A DNA stretch of 27,209 nucleotides, from the NCBI GenBank assembly GCA_949287345.1, contig CASEGD010000004.1, positions 1-27,209 of the forward strand, read 5' to 3'. Source of the DNA: an uncultured Phascolarctobacterium sp. (GTDB lineage Bacteria; Bacillota; Negativicutes; Acidaminococcales; Acidaminococcaceae). The position numbers and the translations under genes are program-made. The notes under the pieces were generated by a model. It was not told the origin of the DNA and searched no databases. It was given only the letters and a program-made list of their open reading frames with translations. Shown piece after piece: positions 1 through 8,674 of the stretch (position 1 is its first letter; each line of letters opens with the position of its first letter).

Positions 1-745
1 AATGCCGACAACTTCGTCCAGCTTCTGCGGGTCTTTCTTTTCGATAGCGGCGTCATAATAATAGTTGCAGGCTTTGGTGTACGCTTTTAAAAAGCGGATG
101 TTGGCGTCTTCGTTTTTCATAAATTCAGGCGAGAAGAACAGCGCGGAGGTCTGGTAGGGGATAACGTCGCCGACCTGCACGATGAGTTTGGCGGTACCGG
201 CGCTGCCCATTTTGGTGATGTTGGGCTCGTTTAAAATAGCGCCGTCAATCTGTTTGCCTTCCAGCGCTGCCATAACGGCGCTTACTTTGCCCAGCGGTAC
301 CAGTTCTACGTCGTCAAGGCTCATGCCTTTTGTTTCCAGCATGCGGCCAAGCATATAATGGAAGGTAGAACCCTTCTGCGTAATGCCGATGCGTTTGCCT
401 TTAATGGTTTCCAAACTGGTAAAGCCGCCCGCGTAAGCATCTGCGGAAGCAACCAGCGCGGAGGAGGGGAAGCCCTTTTCCTCGCGTCCCTTATCGGCAA
501 CGATTGCCAGCTGCTGGCCGCCTGCCGCCATGTTGAACAGGCTGGCGGTAATGCCGGTCGCGCCAACGTCAACCTTGCTGGAAGCGGTGGCAACGGCAAT
601 CGGGTGGGCGGCGTCAAACCATTCGGGCTGAATTTCTATGTTCTGTTCTGTAAAATAGCCTTTATCCATGGCGATAAACAGCGGCGCGCTGCTGGTAAGG
701 TATTGCCAAACAAAGGGCTGAAAGTAACAGCAGTAATTTTTTCAT
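1..745 (-). pseudogene. ABC transporter substrate-binding protein (NMT1/SsuA-like), frameshifted and truncated by the window edge
   Basis: Read on the minus strand from an ATG at 745 with a purine-rich ribosome site (AAAGGATG) upstream, the gene opens with a signal peptide (MKKLLLLLSALCLA). That frame then stops at about 662-664 after 27 codons. From about position 702 a second frame reads YLTSSAPLFIAMDKGYF, followed by a long periplasmic-binding domain (VGATGITASLFNMAAGG, then GKRIGITQKGSTFHY) that runs off the window at base 1. This pattern is typical of aliphatic sulfonate, nitrate or thiamine-precursor binding proteins of ABC importers. The lipobox and linker normally found between the signal peptide and the first strand are missing, so a short deletion with a frameshift lies at about 695-715. 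The mature frame has no ATG, GTG or TTG before the internal ATG of MDKGYF. It may be a real pseudogene or an assembly error. The ligand cannot be told. Confidence 0.72.
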
Positions 746-897
746 TTTAATCATCCTTTACAGCTTTAATGGTGCTGATTGTTCAGCAGTAAACATCTTA
801 TCAGTTATTGTACAACAAAATGCCGCCGCTTGCACTATTTTTGCAAAAAAATTCACCGCGGGGCGCATTTGTGTATATAAATTTACAATATCGGCGC

Positions 898-926
898 TTT
901 TGTTATTTGCGCAGTATTGGTATAAT
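898..926 (+). promoter_or_regulatory. Candidate sigma-A promoter of the secreted-protein gene
   Basis: TATAAT at 921-926 is preceded by TGG, which forms an extended -10 (TGnTATAAT). The -35 region is poor (TTTTGT at 898-903 at 17-base spacing, or TTGTTA at 900-905 at 15). The start codon of the downstream gene is at 970 with GGAGG at about 960. The rest of the 746-969 gap is AT-rich divergent leader with nothing else recognised. Confidence 0.5.
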
Positions 927-969
927 ATAGGTTGTAACATTGTAAGGCTAAAAAAATCGGAGGCTTAAC

Positions 970-2283
970 ATGAAGTGCAATAAATTTTTAAGTGCGCTGG
1001 CGGCGCTTGCGCTGATGGCGGGCAGCGGCACTGCCCTTGCGGCAGAACCGGTGTGCCTGGCAAGCATTGCGGCGGATACCGATGGCGACGGCACGCAGGA
1101 AACCGCCGAGCTGTGGGGCACGCAGCTGACAAGCGGCAGCAGCTATTACGGCGATTTGCTTTTAATGATTAAAAATAAAAACGGCAAGCTGATAACGGCC
1201 TTTACTCCATCGCTGGAGGGCGGTTATGCCAACCTTTTGCAGAAGGGACATTTTACCGGTAAGGGTGAGCAGCTTGTGGTGCGCAGTTTAAGCGGCGCGG
1301 CGCAGAATATGCAGGTGCGCATTATCGATGCGGCGCTGCCTGACGCAGTGCAGGAAATTTACACCGGCAGCGACAACATGGGCGTTGATGTAACTGCGTC
1401 CTACCGGCCGGATTTTACGGCGCAGCTTGATATCGGCGGCGAAATGGAAACGGCAAAACTGCCGCACGAGCGGGATTATTACATTGACTGCGGCTTGTAT
1501 GACGCAAACGGCAATTTGTTAAAACCGTACCGCGCGCCGCAGGCGCAGATGAGCGGCGTAACCGTTGTGAAAGGCGCTGACGGCGCAAGGGACTGGCTGG
1601 CGACGCTGCAAAATGTCAGCGGCGTTAACGGCGAGGACGTGCTTGCCAAAATCGCGGGCTGCTGGGAATATGACCACGGCTGGCGGCTTTTAGACCGCGA
1701 ATTTTACACGCAGATTGTGCAGAACGGCGAATTCCGCCGCAACCTTGTCTTTGGCAACGGCATGTTATACAGGCAGCAGGCGGTGCTGGATGGCAGCAGC
1801 GTTACTTATCCGCTGATGGCGGCGGAGGGCAAGCCCGAACTGCAAAACACCATTAACAATGAATTGCAAAAAGTATGGCAGCCTTACGCCGACGCGCTGG
1901 GTACAACAAGCTGCGAGCTGGATTATACTTCTCCCTTTGCAGGGCCTGAAATGATGTCGCTGGTGTTCTTCGGCGTGATGGGCGAGGGCGATGAGGAAAT
2001 TTTTGAACGCCTGCCGCTGAATATCGCAATGGATACTGGCAAGGTGCTGGACATCGGCGACGTGCTGGATACGAAGAACCCCGACCTTTTGCCGGTGCTG
2101 GCGCTGCTGGGAGCGGAGGATAAAGTCGATTTCAGCAAGGAAGTTCCGTCTTCGTGGTATTATAATGGTAAGAACCTTGTGTTCTGCCAGAAGATGAAGG
2201 ACGGTACGGGCTGGAACGAAGCGGCGATACCGGCTGCCGAGCTTGACAAATTTTTGCTTAACAAAGATTTGCTGAAAAAATAA
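970..2283 (+). CDS. Secreted protein of unknown function with a Ca-binding-like N-terminal motif and a DUF3298-like C-terminal domain
   Basis: The protein has 437 residues and a clear Sec signal peptide (residues 1-24, cleaved around ALA-A), so it should act outside the cytoplasmic membrane. The mature N-terminus has an acidic DTDGDG motif (36-41) followed by a beta-rich segment. This resembles the VCBS/FG-GAP-like halves of Firmicute exported proteins. From about residue 270 the pattern (YPLMAAEGKPELQNTINNE, then LPLNIAMDTGKVLDIGDVL) fits DUF3298, the domain also found at the C-terminus of RsiV and PdaC-type proteins. No transmembrane helix follows the signal peptide and no catalytic signature is visible. 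The gene stands alone, with its own promoter-like -10 and a structured region after the stop. The start is the ATG preceded by GGAGG. The domain call rests on pattern recall only. Confidence 0.75.
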   Translation: MKCNKFLSALAALALMAGSGTALAAEPVCLASIAADTDGDGTQETAELWGTQLTSGSSYYGDLLLMIKNKNGKLITAFTPSLEGGYANLLQKGHFTGKGEQLVVRSLSGAAQNMQVRIIDAALPDAVQEIYTGSDNMGVDVTASYRPDFTAQLDIGGEMETAKLPHERDYYIDCGLYDANGNLLKPYRAPQAQMSGVTVVKGADGARDWLATLQNVSGVNGEDVLAKIAGCWEYDHGWRLLDREFYTQIVQNGEFRRNLVFGNGMLYRQQAVLDGSSVTYPLMAAEGKPELQNTINNELQKVWQPYADALGTTSCELDYTSPFAGPEMMSLVFFGVMGEGDEEIFERLPLNIAMDTGKVLDIGDVLDTKNPDLLPVLALLGAEDKVDFSKEVPSSWYYNGKNLVFCQKMKDGTGWNEAAIPAAELDKFLLNKDLLKK

Positions 2284-2329
2284 CAAAAAACAAACAAAAA
2301 ACTGACTGGAGAGTCTAAAGAAGAAAAAC

Positions 2330-2400
2330 GGAGAAAAAACGCGAATCCACGTGAAAGTTTGCTGAAATTTCACCAAATTGGGATTTGCGTTTCTCCTTTT
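2330..2400 (+). terminator. Large imperfect hairpin, possible terminator or leader structure
   Basis: An outer stem forms between 2330-2348 (GGAGA...CGCGAATCC) and 2381-2396 (GGATTTGCG...TCTCC), with a three-A bulge. An inner stem pairs GTGAAA (2351-2356) with TTTCAC (2368-2373). Only four T residues follow, so termination is plausible but not typical. The structure lies after the secreted-protein gene and just upstream of the RND promoter. Confidence 0.45.
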
Positions 2401-2413
2401 GGTGGAATATAAT
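2385..2413 (+). promoter_or_regulatory. Candidate promoter of the RND efflux operon
   Basis: TATAAT at 2408-2413 is preceded at 17 bases by a weak -35, TTGCGT (2385-2390), inside the distal arm of the upstream hairpin. A perfect 10-base palindrome (AACTTAAGTT, 2461-2470) and a nearby half-site AACTT (about 2454-2458) sit just before the ribosome site, where an operator could lie. Both assignments are tentative. Confidence 0.4.
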
Positions 2414-2487
2414 TATATTACTTTGGTTTAAGTATGCCCTTTTTTGGCTTTTTAACTTGAAACTTAAGTTGGAGGAGGAATAGATTT

Positions 2488-3687
2488 ATGTTGAACTTTT
2501 TGCGTAAAAGCAGGAGCGGCAAGGCTGCCGTTGCAGCGCTGGCTGCCGTTGCCGTGCTTTCGCTGGCAGGCTGCGGGCAGGAAAAAGCCGCAGCGCCGCA
2601 GGCTACGCTTGTAAGATCGATGCAGGTAATAAAACGCGATACGCCGCTGGTTTATGATTATACCGGCTTTGTGCAGGCTCAGCAGGAAATGGAGCTGAAA
2701 GCACAGGTCAGCGGACAGATTACCGGCAAATATTTTAACGGCGGTGATACCGTACAGGCAGGGCAGGTTTTATACACCATCGACCCGCGTACCTACCGCG
2801 CTAACCTTTTGCAGGCACAGGCCAATTTAGCCAACGCCCGTGCAGCTCTGGCAACGGCTTCCGTCGATGCGGAACGCTACACCAAACTGTATGAACAGAG
2901 CGCCGTTTCCAAACAAACTCTGGATAACGCTATCATGGCACGCGACCAGGCACAGGCCAATGTAAACGCGCAGGAAGCTCTGGTAGAAAACGCGCAGATT
3001 GATATGAACGAAACCAATGTCACCGCTCCGTTTACCGGACGCATCGATACCACGGCTCTGGAAGTCGGCAACTATGTTACCGACGGGCAGACCACGATGG
3101 CTACCATCAGCAATACCGATCCGGTATTTGTTGAGTTCAGCATCGCAGAACCGGAATATTTAAAACTGGCCAATGCCGCTGTTGACCGCGGTGAAGCAGC
3201 GCCGCTGGAAAACCTGAGCATTGTTTTGAGCGACGGCAGCACTTACGGGCTTTCCGGACGTATTGCCGAGGTTAACCGTGCGCTGACCAACAACACCGGC
3301 ACTTTGACGGTTAAGGCATTGTTTGAGAACCCGAACCGCGTACTGCTGCCGGGCATGTTCGCGCATGTACAGGCAACCGCAGGCACCAAAGACAATGCGC
3401 TTTTAATTCCGCAGCGTGCCGTAACCGAAATGATGTATAAGAAATTTGTTTACGTTATCGGCGCAGACAACAAGGTCGAAATGCGCGAAGTTACCCTTGG
3501 ACCCCGTGTTGGGCGTTTGTGGATGGTTGAAAGCGGCCTGAACGGCGATGAAAACCTGGTTGTTGAAGGTACTGCCAAGGTTTCCGCAGGCGCTGTTGTA
3601 AACCCCGAACCGATGACGGAAGCAGAGCTTGACACCACCGTTGACAGAACAGAAGGGCAGGATGCAGCTGCCGGTGCAGCAAAATAA
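2488..3687 (+). CDS. RND efflux periplasmic adaptor (AcrA/MexA-type membrane fusion lipoprotein)
   Basis: The protein has 399 residues and is the adaptor that links an inner-membrane RND pump to an outer-membrane channel. A lipoprotein signal ends in SLAGC with the lipidated cysteine at residue 29. A barrel-sandwich (lipoyl-like) half follows (QISGKYFNGGD-type turn; QVLYTIDPRTYRA), then a long alpha-helical hairpin rich in Ala and Gln (about 105-165). The second lipoyl half (NVTAPFTGRID), the beta-barrel and the membrane-proximal domain complete it. The length is normal for the AcrA family. A strong GGAGGAGG ribosome site precedes the ATG. The stop is 13 bases before the pump gene, whose own ribosome site overlaps it, so the two are co-transcribed. 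The presence of this protein is good evidence for an outer membrane in the host. Confidence 0.94.
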   Translation: MLNFLRKSRSGKAAVAALAAVAVLSLAGCGQEKAAAPQATLVRSMQVIKRDTPLVYDYTGFVQAQQEMELKAQVSGQITGKYFNGGDTVQAGQVLYTIDPRTYRANLLQAQANLANARAALATASVDAERYTKLYEQSAVSKQTLDNAIMARDQAQANVNAQEALVENAQIDMNETNVTAPFTGRIDTTALEVGNYVTDGQTTMATISNTDPVFVEFSIAEPEYLKLANAAVDRGEAAPLENLSIVLSDGSTYGLSGRIAEVNRALTNNTGTLTVKALFENPNRVLLPGMFAHVQATAGTKDNALLIPQRAVTEMMYKKFVYVIGADNKVEMREVTLGPRVGRLWMVESGLNGDENLVVEGTAKVSAGAVVNPEPMTEAELDTTVDRTEGQDAAAGAAK

Positions 3688-3700
3688 GGAGGTAAGCTGA

Positions 3701-6700
3701 ATGGCACGTTTTTTTATTGACCGTCCGGTCTTTGCCATGGTGCTGGCCATACTGATTACGCTGCTGGGCCTTATTGCCGGTTTCAGCCTGCCTGTTGCCC
3801 AGTATCCTAATATTACAAAACCGCGTATTTCCGTATCTACCAACTATACCGGCGCCAGTGCCGAAACGGTTGAAGAATCTGTTGCACAGGCAATAGAACA
3901 AAAAGTAAACGGCGTTGAGAACATGCTGGACATGAGCTCCACCAGTACCGCTACCGGTGAATACAGCTTGAACGTTCAGTTCAACCTCGAAAAAGACGCC
4001 GATATCGCTGCGGTAGAGGTACAGAACCGTGTATCTCAGGCTACCAGCTCCATGCCGCAGGAAGTAACTGCCTATGGTATTACCACTACCAAGGAATCGG
4101 CGGAAACGATTATGTATTTCGCACTGTATTCCCCTAACAATACCTACGACAGTATGTTTTTAAGAACCTACGCCGACGTTAACTTTATCGACGCCATTAA
4201 GCGCGTAAAAGGCGTATCCACCGTAGACGAATACGGCCCGGAATATGCAATGCGCATCTGGCTGAACCCTGAAAAGCTGGCTCAGCTGGGGCTGACTACC
4301 AGCGATATTGAAACGGCGGTTGAAGCCCAGAACATTCAGGCCCCGGTAGGTACCATTGGTGCCCGCCCGACCGTTGCCGAGCAGGAAAAACAATATTCTG
4401 CCAACGCACAGGGCCGTTTGAAAACGCCGGAAGAATTCGGCAACATCATCGTCCGTTCAATTAACGGCGAAAACCTTTACTTAAAAGACATTGCCCGTAT
4501 TGAAGAAGCACCGCGCAGCGACCTGATTCTCAGCCGTTTGAACGGCGGTGAATCCGTAGTATTCCCGGTATCGCTGACGAGTGATGCAAACTCCATCGAA
4601 ACCGTAAGCCAGATCCGTGAAGTGCTTGCTGACGCAGAAAAACGCTTCCCGGCAGATATGAAGCTGACGGTTATTCAGGATAACACCCAGTTCATTACCG
4701 AATCGCTGGAAAAAGTAGCGCACACCTTCTTTGAAGCCCTGGTACTGGTTATCCTCGTAATCTTCATGTTCCTTGGCAGCTGGCGCGCAACGCTGATTCC
4801 GCTGCTGGCCGTGCCGGTTTCCCTTGTCGGCACTTTTGCCTCCTTCGTACTTTTGGGCTTTACCATTAACACGCTGACCGCATTTGCGCTTATCCTTGCA
4901 ATCGGCCTCGTAGTCGACGACGCTATCGTCGTTGTAGAAGCGGTAGAGCATCATATTCAGGACACCGGCCTTTCGCCTAAGGAAGCAACCTACCGCGCCA
5001 TGAGCGAAGTATCCGGCCCTGTTGTGGCTATCGCCTTCGTACTGGCAGCCGTATTTATCCCGACCGCGTTTACCGGCGGTACTGTCGGCGAGCTGTACAA
5101 ACAGTTTGCAATTACCATTTCCGTTTCCATGATGCTTTCGGCAATCGTTGCGCTGTCGCTGACTCCGGCGCTGTGCTCGTTGATTCTGAAACCGAAAAAA
5201 GATGAGGCGGAAATCAAGGGCGTTATCGGCAAAGCCGTACATGGTTTTAACAAATGGTTTGAAAGAACCCTTGAAAAATATGTTGACAATGTCGGCAAAT
5301 GCATCCGCCATGCCAAAGTTGTTATGGCCTGCCTGCTGGTTGGCCTGATTTTGACAGGTTTCCTGTTTAAAATCACTCCGTCCGGCTATGTGCCTAACGA
5401 AGATATGGGCATGAGCGCCGTATCCTTCAGCCTGCCGGAAGGCTCCTCCAGTAACCGCAACATTCAGCTGATGGGTGAACTGAGCGACGCCGTTCTGAAA
5501 TTCCCGGGCGTTGACTACGTTATGGAAGTATCCGGCGTAGATATTCTGAGTAGTGCGCAGAAAGCGTCCGCAGGCCTTGTAGTTGTAGCGATGAAGCCTT
5601 ATGCTGAACGCGATACCACCATTCAGGACATCATCCCGATGATTCAGGGCTTAGGTCCTAAATTCCCTGATGCCACGGTAATGGCGTTCCAGCCGCCTGC
5701 ACTCCCGGGTGCCTCCAGTACCGGTTCTTTGAGCATGTACATTATGAACCTTGCCGGTGAGGATGTAAGCACTATGAATGAACGTGCGCAGGAATTTTTG
5801 GCTAAAGCACGCCAGCGTCCGGAAATCGGCATGATTTATACAACGCTGAACACCTCGACGCCTATGTATAAATTCAATGTTGACCGTGACAAGGCGCAGA
5901 GCCTGAACGTACCTGTATCCAGCGTATTCTCCGCACTCCAGACTTTCCTCGGCGGTTACGAAATCAACGATTTGAACAACTTCGGCCGTACATGGAAGGT
6001 TGTAATGCAGGCGGACGAAAAATACCGCGCGAGCGTTGACGATATGCGTTACTTCTTTGTACGCAGCAACAACGGCGATATGATTCCGCTGAATACCCTT
6101 GTAACTTATGAAAACGAAAACAGCTCCGTTGTTATGACGCGCTTTAACGGCGCGCGCGCCATCAAGATTGCAGGCGACCCGGCAGAAGGTTATTCTACCG
6201 GCCAGGCAATGGACGCTTTGGAAGAAGTTGCGGCAGAAACGTTGCCTGTAACTTACAGCTATGAATGGACCGACCAGAGCCGCGACCAGATTGAAGCAGG
6301 CAACCGCTCCGCACAGATTTTCGTAATCTCCCTGATTTTCGTATTCCTGTGCCTGGCAGCTCTGTACGAAAGCTGGACCATTCCTCTGGCGGTACTGCTT
6401 TCCGTACCGACGGCGGTATTGGGCTGCATCCTCGGCCAGTACCTGCGCGGACAGCAGAACGACGTTTATATGCAGATTGGCCTGATTATGCTTATCGGCC
6501 TTGCTGCGAAGAACGCGATTTTGATTGTTGAATATGCGAAGATGAACATGGAAAAAGGCATGGGCGTTATCGACGCTGCTATCGAAGCATCCCGCTTGCG
6601 TCTGCGTCCTATCCTGATGACTTCGTTCGCATTCATTCTCGGCTGCGTGCCGCTGGCCATTGCTACCGGCCCGGGCGCCGGTGCCCGTGTATCCATGGGT

Positions 6701-6811
6701 AACGCCGTAGTTGCCGGCATGACCTTCAACACGCTGTTCGGTATCTTCCTGATTCCGGTTTGCTTTGTAGTTGTTGAAAAAATCTTCAGCAAAAAGCATA
6801 AGGCAGAATAA
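3701..6811 (+). CDS. RND efflux transporter, HAE1 family (AcrB/MexB-type pump)
   Basis: At 1036 residues this is a full-length proton-driven inner-membrane pump of the hydrophobe/amphiphile efflux family. TM1 begins at residue 9 and is followed by the PVAQYPNI motif of the family. The two proton-relay aspartates are D406-D407 in GLVVDDAIVVVE, and the relay lysine is K937 in GLAAKNAILIVEY. Both match AcrB D407/D408 and K940 closely. Two large periplasmic loops flank the TM bundles, as expected for a trimeric pump. Substrates are probably drugs, detergents or bile-type amphiphiles, but the sequence cannot specify them. It forms an operon with the adaptor upstream. No TolC-like channel gene and no TetR or MarR regulator lie next to it, so the outer-membrane partner must be encoded elsewhere. 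A strong terminator follows. Confidence 0.95.
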   Translation: MARFFIDRPVFAMVLAILITLLGLIAGFSLPVAQYPNITKPRISVSTNYTGASAETVEESVAQAIEQKVNGVENMLDMSSTSTATGEYSLNVQFNLEKDADIAAVEVQNRVSQATSSMPQEVTAYGITTTKESAETIMYFALYSPNNTYDSMFLRTYADVNFIDAIKRVKGVSTVDEYGPEYAMRIWLNPEKLAQLGLTTSDIETAVEAQNIQAPVGTIGARPTVAEQEKQYSANAQGRLKTPEEFGNIIVRSINGENLYLKDIARIEEAPRSDLILSRLNGGESVVFPVSLTSDANSIETVSQIREVLADAEKRFPADMKLTVIQDNTQFITESLEKVAHTFFEALVLVILVIFMFLGSWRATLIPLLAVPVSLVGTFASFVLLGFTINTLTAFALILAIGLVVDDAIVVVEAVEHHIQDTGLSPKEATYRAMSEVSGPVVAIAFVLAAVFIPTAFTGGTVGELYKQFAITISVSMMLSAIVALSLTPALCSLILKPKKDEAEIKGVIGKAVHGFNKWFERTLEKYVDNVGKCIRHAKVVMACLLVGLILTGFLFKITPSGYVPNEDMGMSAVSFSLPEGSSSNRNIQLMGELSDAVLKFPGVDYVMEVSGVDILSSAQKASAGLVVVAMKPYAERDTTIQDIIPMIQGLGPKFPDATVMAFQPPALPGASSTGSLSMYIMNLAGEDVSTMNERAQEFLAKARQRPEIGMIYTTLNTSTPMYKFNVDRDKAQSLNVPVSSVFSALQTFLGGYEINDLNNFGRTWKVVMQADEKYRASVDDMRYFFVRSNNGDMIPLNTLVTYENENSSVVMTRFNGARAIKIAGDPAEGYSTGQAMDALEEVAAETLPVTYSYEWTDQSRDQIEAGNRSAQIFVISLIFVFLCLAALYESWTIPLAVLLSVPTAVLGCILGQYLRGQQNDVYMQIGLIMLIGLAAKNAILIVEYAKMNMEKGMGVIDAAIEASRLRLRPILMTSFAFILGCVPLAIATGPGAGARVSMGNAVVAGMTFNTLFGIFLIPVCFVVVEKIFSKKHKAE

Positions 6812-6823
6812 TGCTTAACTTAA

Positions 6824-6851
6824 TGCCCCGCTTAACGGCGGGGCATTTTTT
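6824..6851 (+). terminator. Intrinsic terminator of the RND operon
   Basis: TGCCCCGC (6824-6831) pairs perfectly with GCGGGGCA (6838-6845) around a six-base loop and is followed by six T residues. It lies 12 bases after the pump stop codon. Confidence 0.93.
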
Positions 6852-6929
6852 GTACGGCGGCAGGATTTTTACAATTTGCGTTGTATTATAGCTAAAGTAC
6901 ACAACTAATTTGAAATAGAGGGGTTTATC

Positions 6930-8654
6930 TTGAACAGATTGAAAGAACAGGGGCGCTTCCTGCGCAATGTGTGGCTGTTAACCAAAAGCTACTGGCAGTC
7001 GGAAGAACGCCTGAAAGCATATTTGCTGCTGGCAGTCATCATCGCGCTGACGCTGGCGGTGGTTTACGTTATTGTTTTAATTAACGACTGGTTTAATGTT
7101 TTTTACGAGGCGCTGCAAAACTACAACACCGAAAAGATTTTTGACGAGCTGATACATTTTTCGTGGCTGGCGGCGCTGTACATTATTTTAATGGTGTATT
7201 CGTTTTATTTGCAGCAGGTGCTTATTATTAACTGGCGCCGCTGGCTGACGGACAGGTATATCGACGAATGGCTGCGCAACAAAACCTATTACCGTTTGCA
7301 GGTGTTCGGCGCTGATACCGATAACCCTGACCAGCGTATCAGTGAGGATGTGCGCCTGTTTGTGGAGATGACGCTGACTTTCAGCATCGGCGTTTTAAAA
7401 GCCTTTTGCACCTTTGTGTCGTTCGTTTTTGTGCTGTACCAGATTTCCGGCCCGCTGGATTTTACGCTGTTTGGTCACAGCTTCCATATAGAAGGCTACA
7501 TGGTGTGGGTGGCGCTGATTTATTCCGCGCTGGGCACATGGGTAACGCATGTTGCCGGTAAAAAGCTGGTAGGATTGAACTTTGTGCAGCAGCGTTACGA
7601 GGCGGACTTCCGTTTCAGTATGATGCGCATGCGCGAAAACGCCGAAAGCATTGCTTTTTACAGCGGCGAAGGGCGTGAGGGCAGCGTGTTTAAAAAACGC
7701 TTTACCTTGCTTTTGGATAACTTCTGGAAAATCATCCAGAAACGCAAACAGCTTATCTGGATTAACTCCGGTTATTCGCAGATCGCGATAATCTTTCCAA
7801 TGGTTGTTGCCATGCCGCGCTATTTAAGCCACCAGATTACGCTGGGCGGCCTGATGCAGGTCAGCAACGCCTTCGGCAAGGTGCAGGAATCGCTGTCGTA
7901 TTTTGTTGATATGTATGCTTCCATCGCCGAATGGCAGTCCGTTGTAAACCGTCTTACCGGATTTGGGCTGCATATGCACGAGGTTAAGCAGGAAAAATTG
8001 CAGCCGGATTTGGAGCGCAGCGCTACGGACGGCGCTATTGCCGCAGCGGGGCTGAATATTGCCCTGCCGGACGGGCGCACGCTGATTGACAACGCCGTCT
8101 TTAATTTGCAGCAGGGGCAGAATGTGTTAATCAAAGGGCCGAGCGGCAGCGGCAAAAGCACTTTGCTGCGCGTTTTGGCAGGCATCTGGCCTTACGTTAA
8201 GGGCAAACTTGCCATGCCGGAGCCTGAAAAGACGATGTTCATTCCGCAGAAGCCGTATCTGCCGTTAGGCACATTGCGCGAAGCGCTGTTATACCCCGGC
8301 AGCATGGAATGCAGTGATGACGAACTGAAAAACGTGCTGACGGAGTGCAGTATCGGCTACATGGCGGATAATTTATATGTTGAAGCCGACTGGTCGCATG
8401 TGCTGAGCGGCGGCGAGCAGCAGCGCGTGGCATTTGCGCGTGCCCTGCTTTACAAGCCGGACTGGCTGTTTCTGGACGAGGCAACCTCCGCACTGGACGA
8501 GGCGACGGAAAAAGCCATGTACACGCTGCTGGCGGAGAAAATGCCGCAGACGACGGTTATCAGCATCGGGCACAGAAGCACTTTGAACAGCTTCCACACG
8601 GCGGGGCTGTTTTTGGATAAAAATTTAAAGGCATTATCGTTTAATTATTTGTAA
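6930..8654 (+). CDS. ABC transporter, fused permease and ATPase (SbmA/BacA/YddA-type, COG4178)
   Basis: The protein has 574 residues. The membrane domain (about 1-340, with TM segments near 30-55, 75-95, 145-170 and 195-215) carries the family features of the SbmA/BacA-like ABC_membrane_2 group, such as INDWFNVFYEALQ and NPDQRISEDV. The C-terminal ATPase domain has Walker A GPSGSGKST (403-411), a Q-loop in FIPQKPYLPLG, signature LSGGEQQR (492-499), Walker B with D516-E517 and an H-loop GHRSTL. Known relatives move peptides, vitamin B12 or very-long-chain fatty acids. The substrate here is unknown. The start is a TTG six bases after GAGGGG; no better ATG or GTG lies upstream. It is followed after 20 bases by the flavodiiron gene, so the two are probably one operon. 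Confidence 0.9.
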   Translation: MNRLKEQGRFLRNVWLLTKSYWQSEERLKAYLLLAVIIALTLAVVYVIVLINDWFNVFYEALQNYNTEKIFDELIHFSWLAALYIILMVYSFYLQQVLIINWRRWLTDRYIDEWLRNKTYYRLQVFGADTDNPDQRISEDVRLFVEMTLTFSIGVLKAFCTFVSFVFVLYQISGPLDFTLFGHSFHIEGYMVWVALIYSALGTWVTHVAGKKLVGLNFVQQRYEADFRFSMMRMRENAESIAFYSGEGREGSVFKKRFTLLLDNFWKIIQKRKQLIWINSGYSQIAIIFPMVVAMPRYLSHQITLGGLMQVSNAFGKVQESLSYFVDMYASIAEWQSVVNRLTGFGLHMHEVKQEKLQPDLERSATDGAIAAAGLNIALPDGRTLIDNAVFNLQQGQNVLIKGPSGSGKSTLLRVLAGIWPYVKGKLAMPEPEKTMFIPQKPYLPLGTLREALLYPGSMECSDDELKNVLTECSIGYMADNLYVEADWSHVLSGGEQQRVAFARALLYKPDWLFLDEATSALDEATEKAMYTLLAEKMPQTTVISIGHRSTLNSFHTAGLFLDKNLKALSFNYL

Positions 8655-8674
8655 TTTACAGGGAGGTAAGCAAA

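Noticed and set aside
358..750. Plus-strand open frame of 130 codons opposite the substrate-binding protein gene
   Set aside because: The conserved periplasmic-binding domain is clearly on the minus strand; this frame has no known features.
5651..6799. Minus-strand open frame of 382 codons inside the RND pump gene (also 4481-5311, 276 codons)
   Set aside because: These are antisense shadows of a well-conserved gene with biased codons. The products are rich in His, Asn and Arg with no recognisable domain and no ribosome site.
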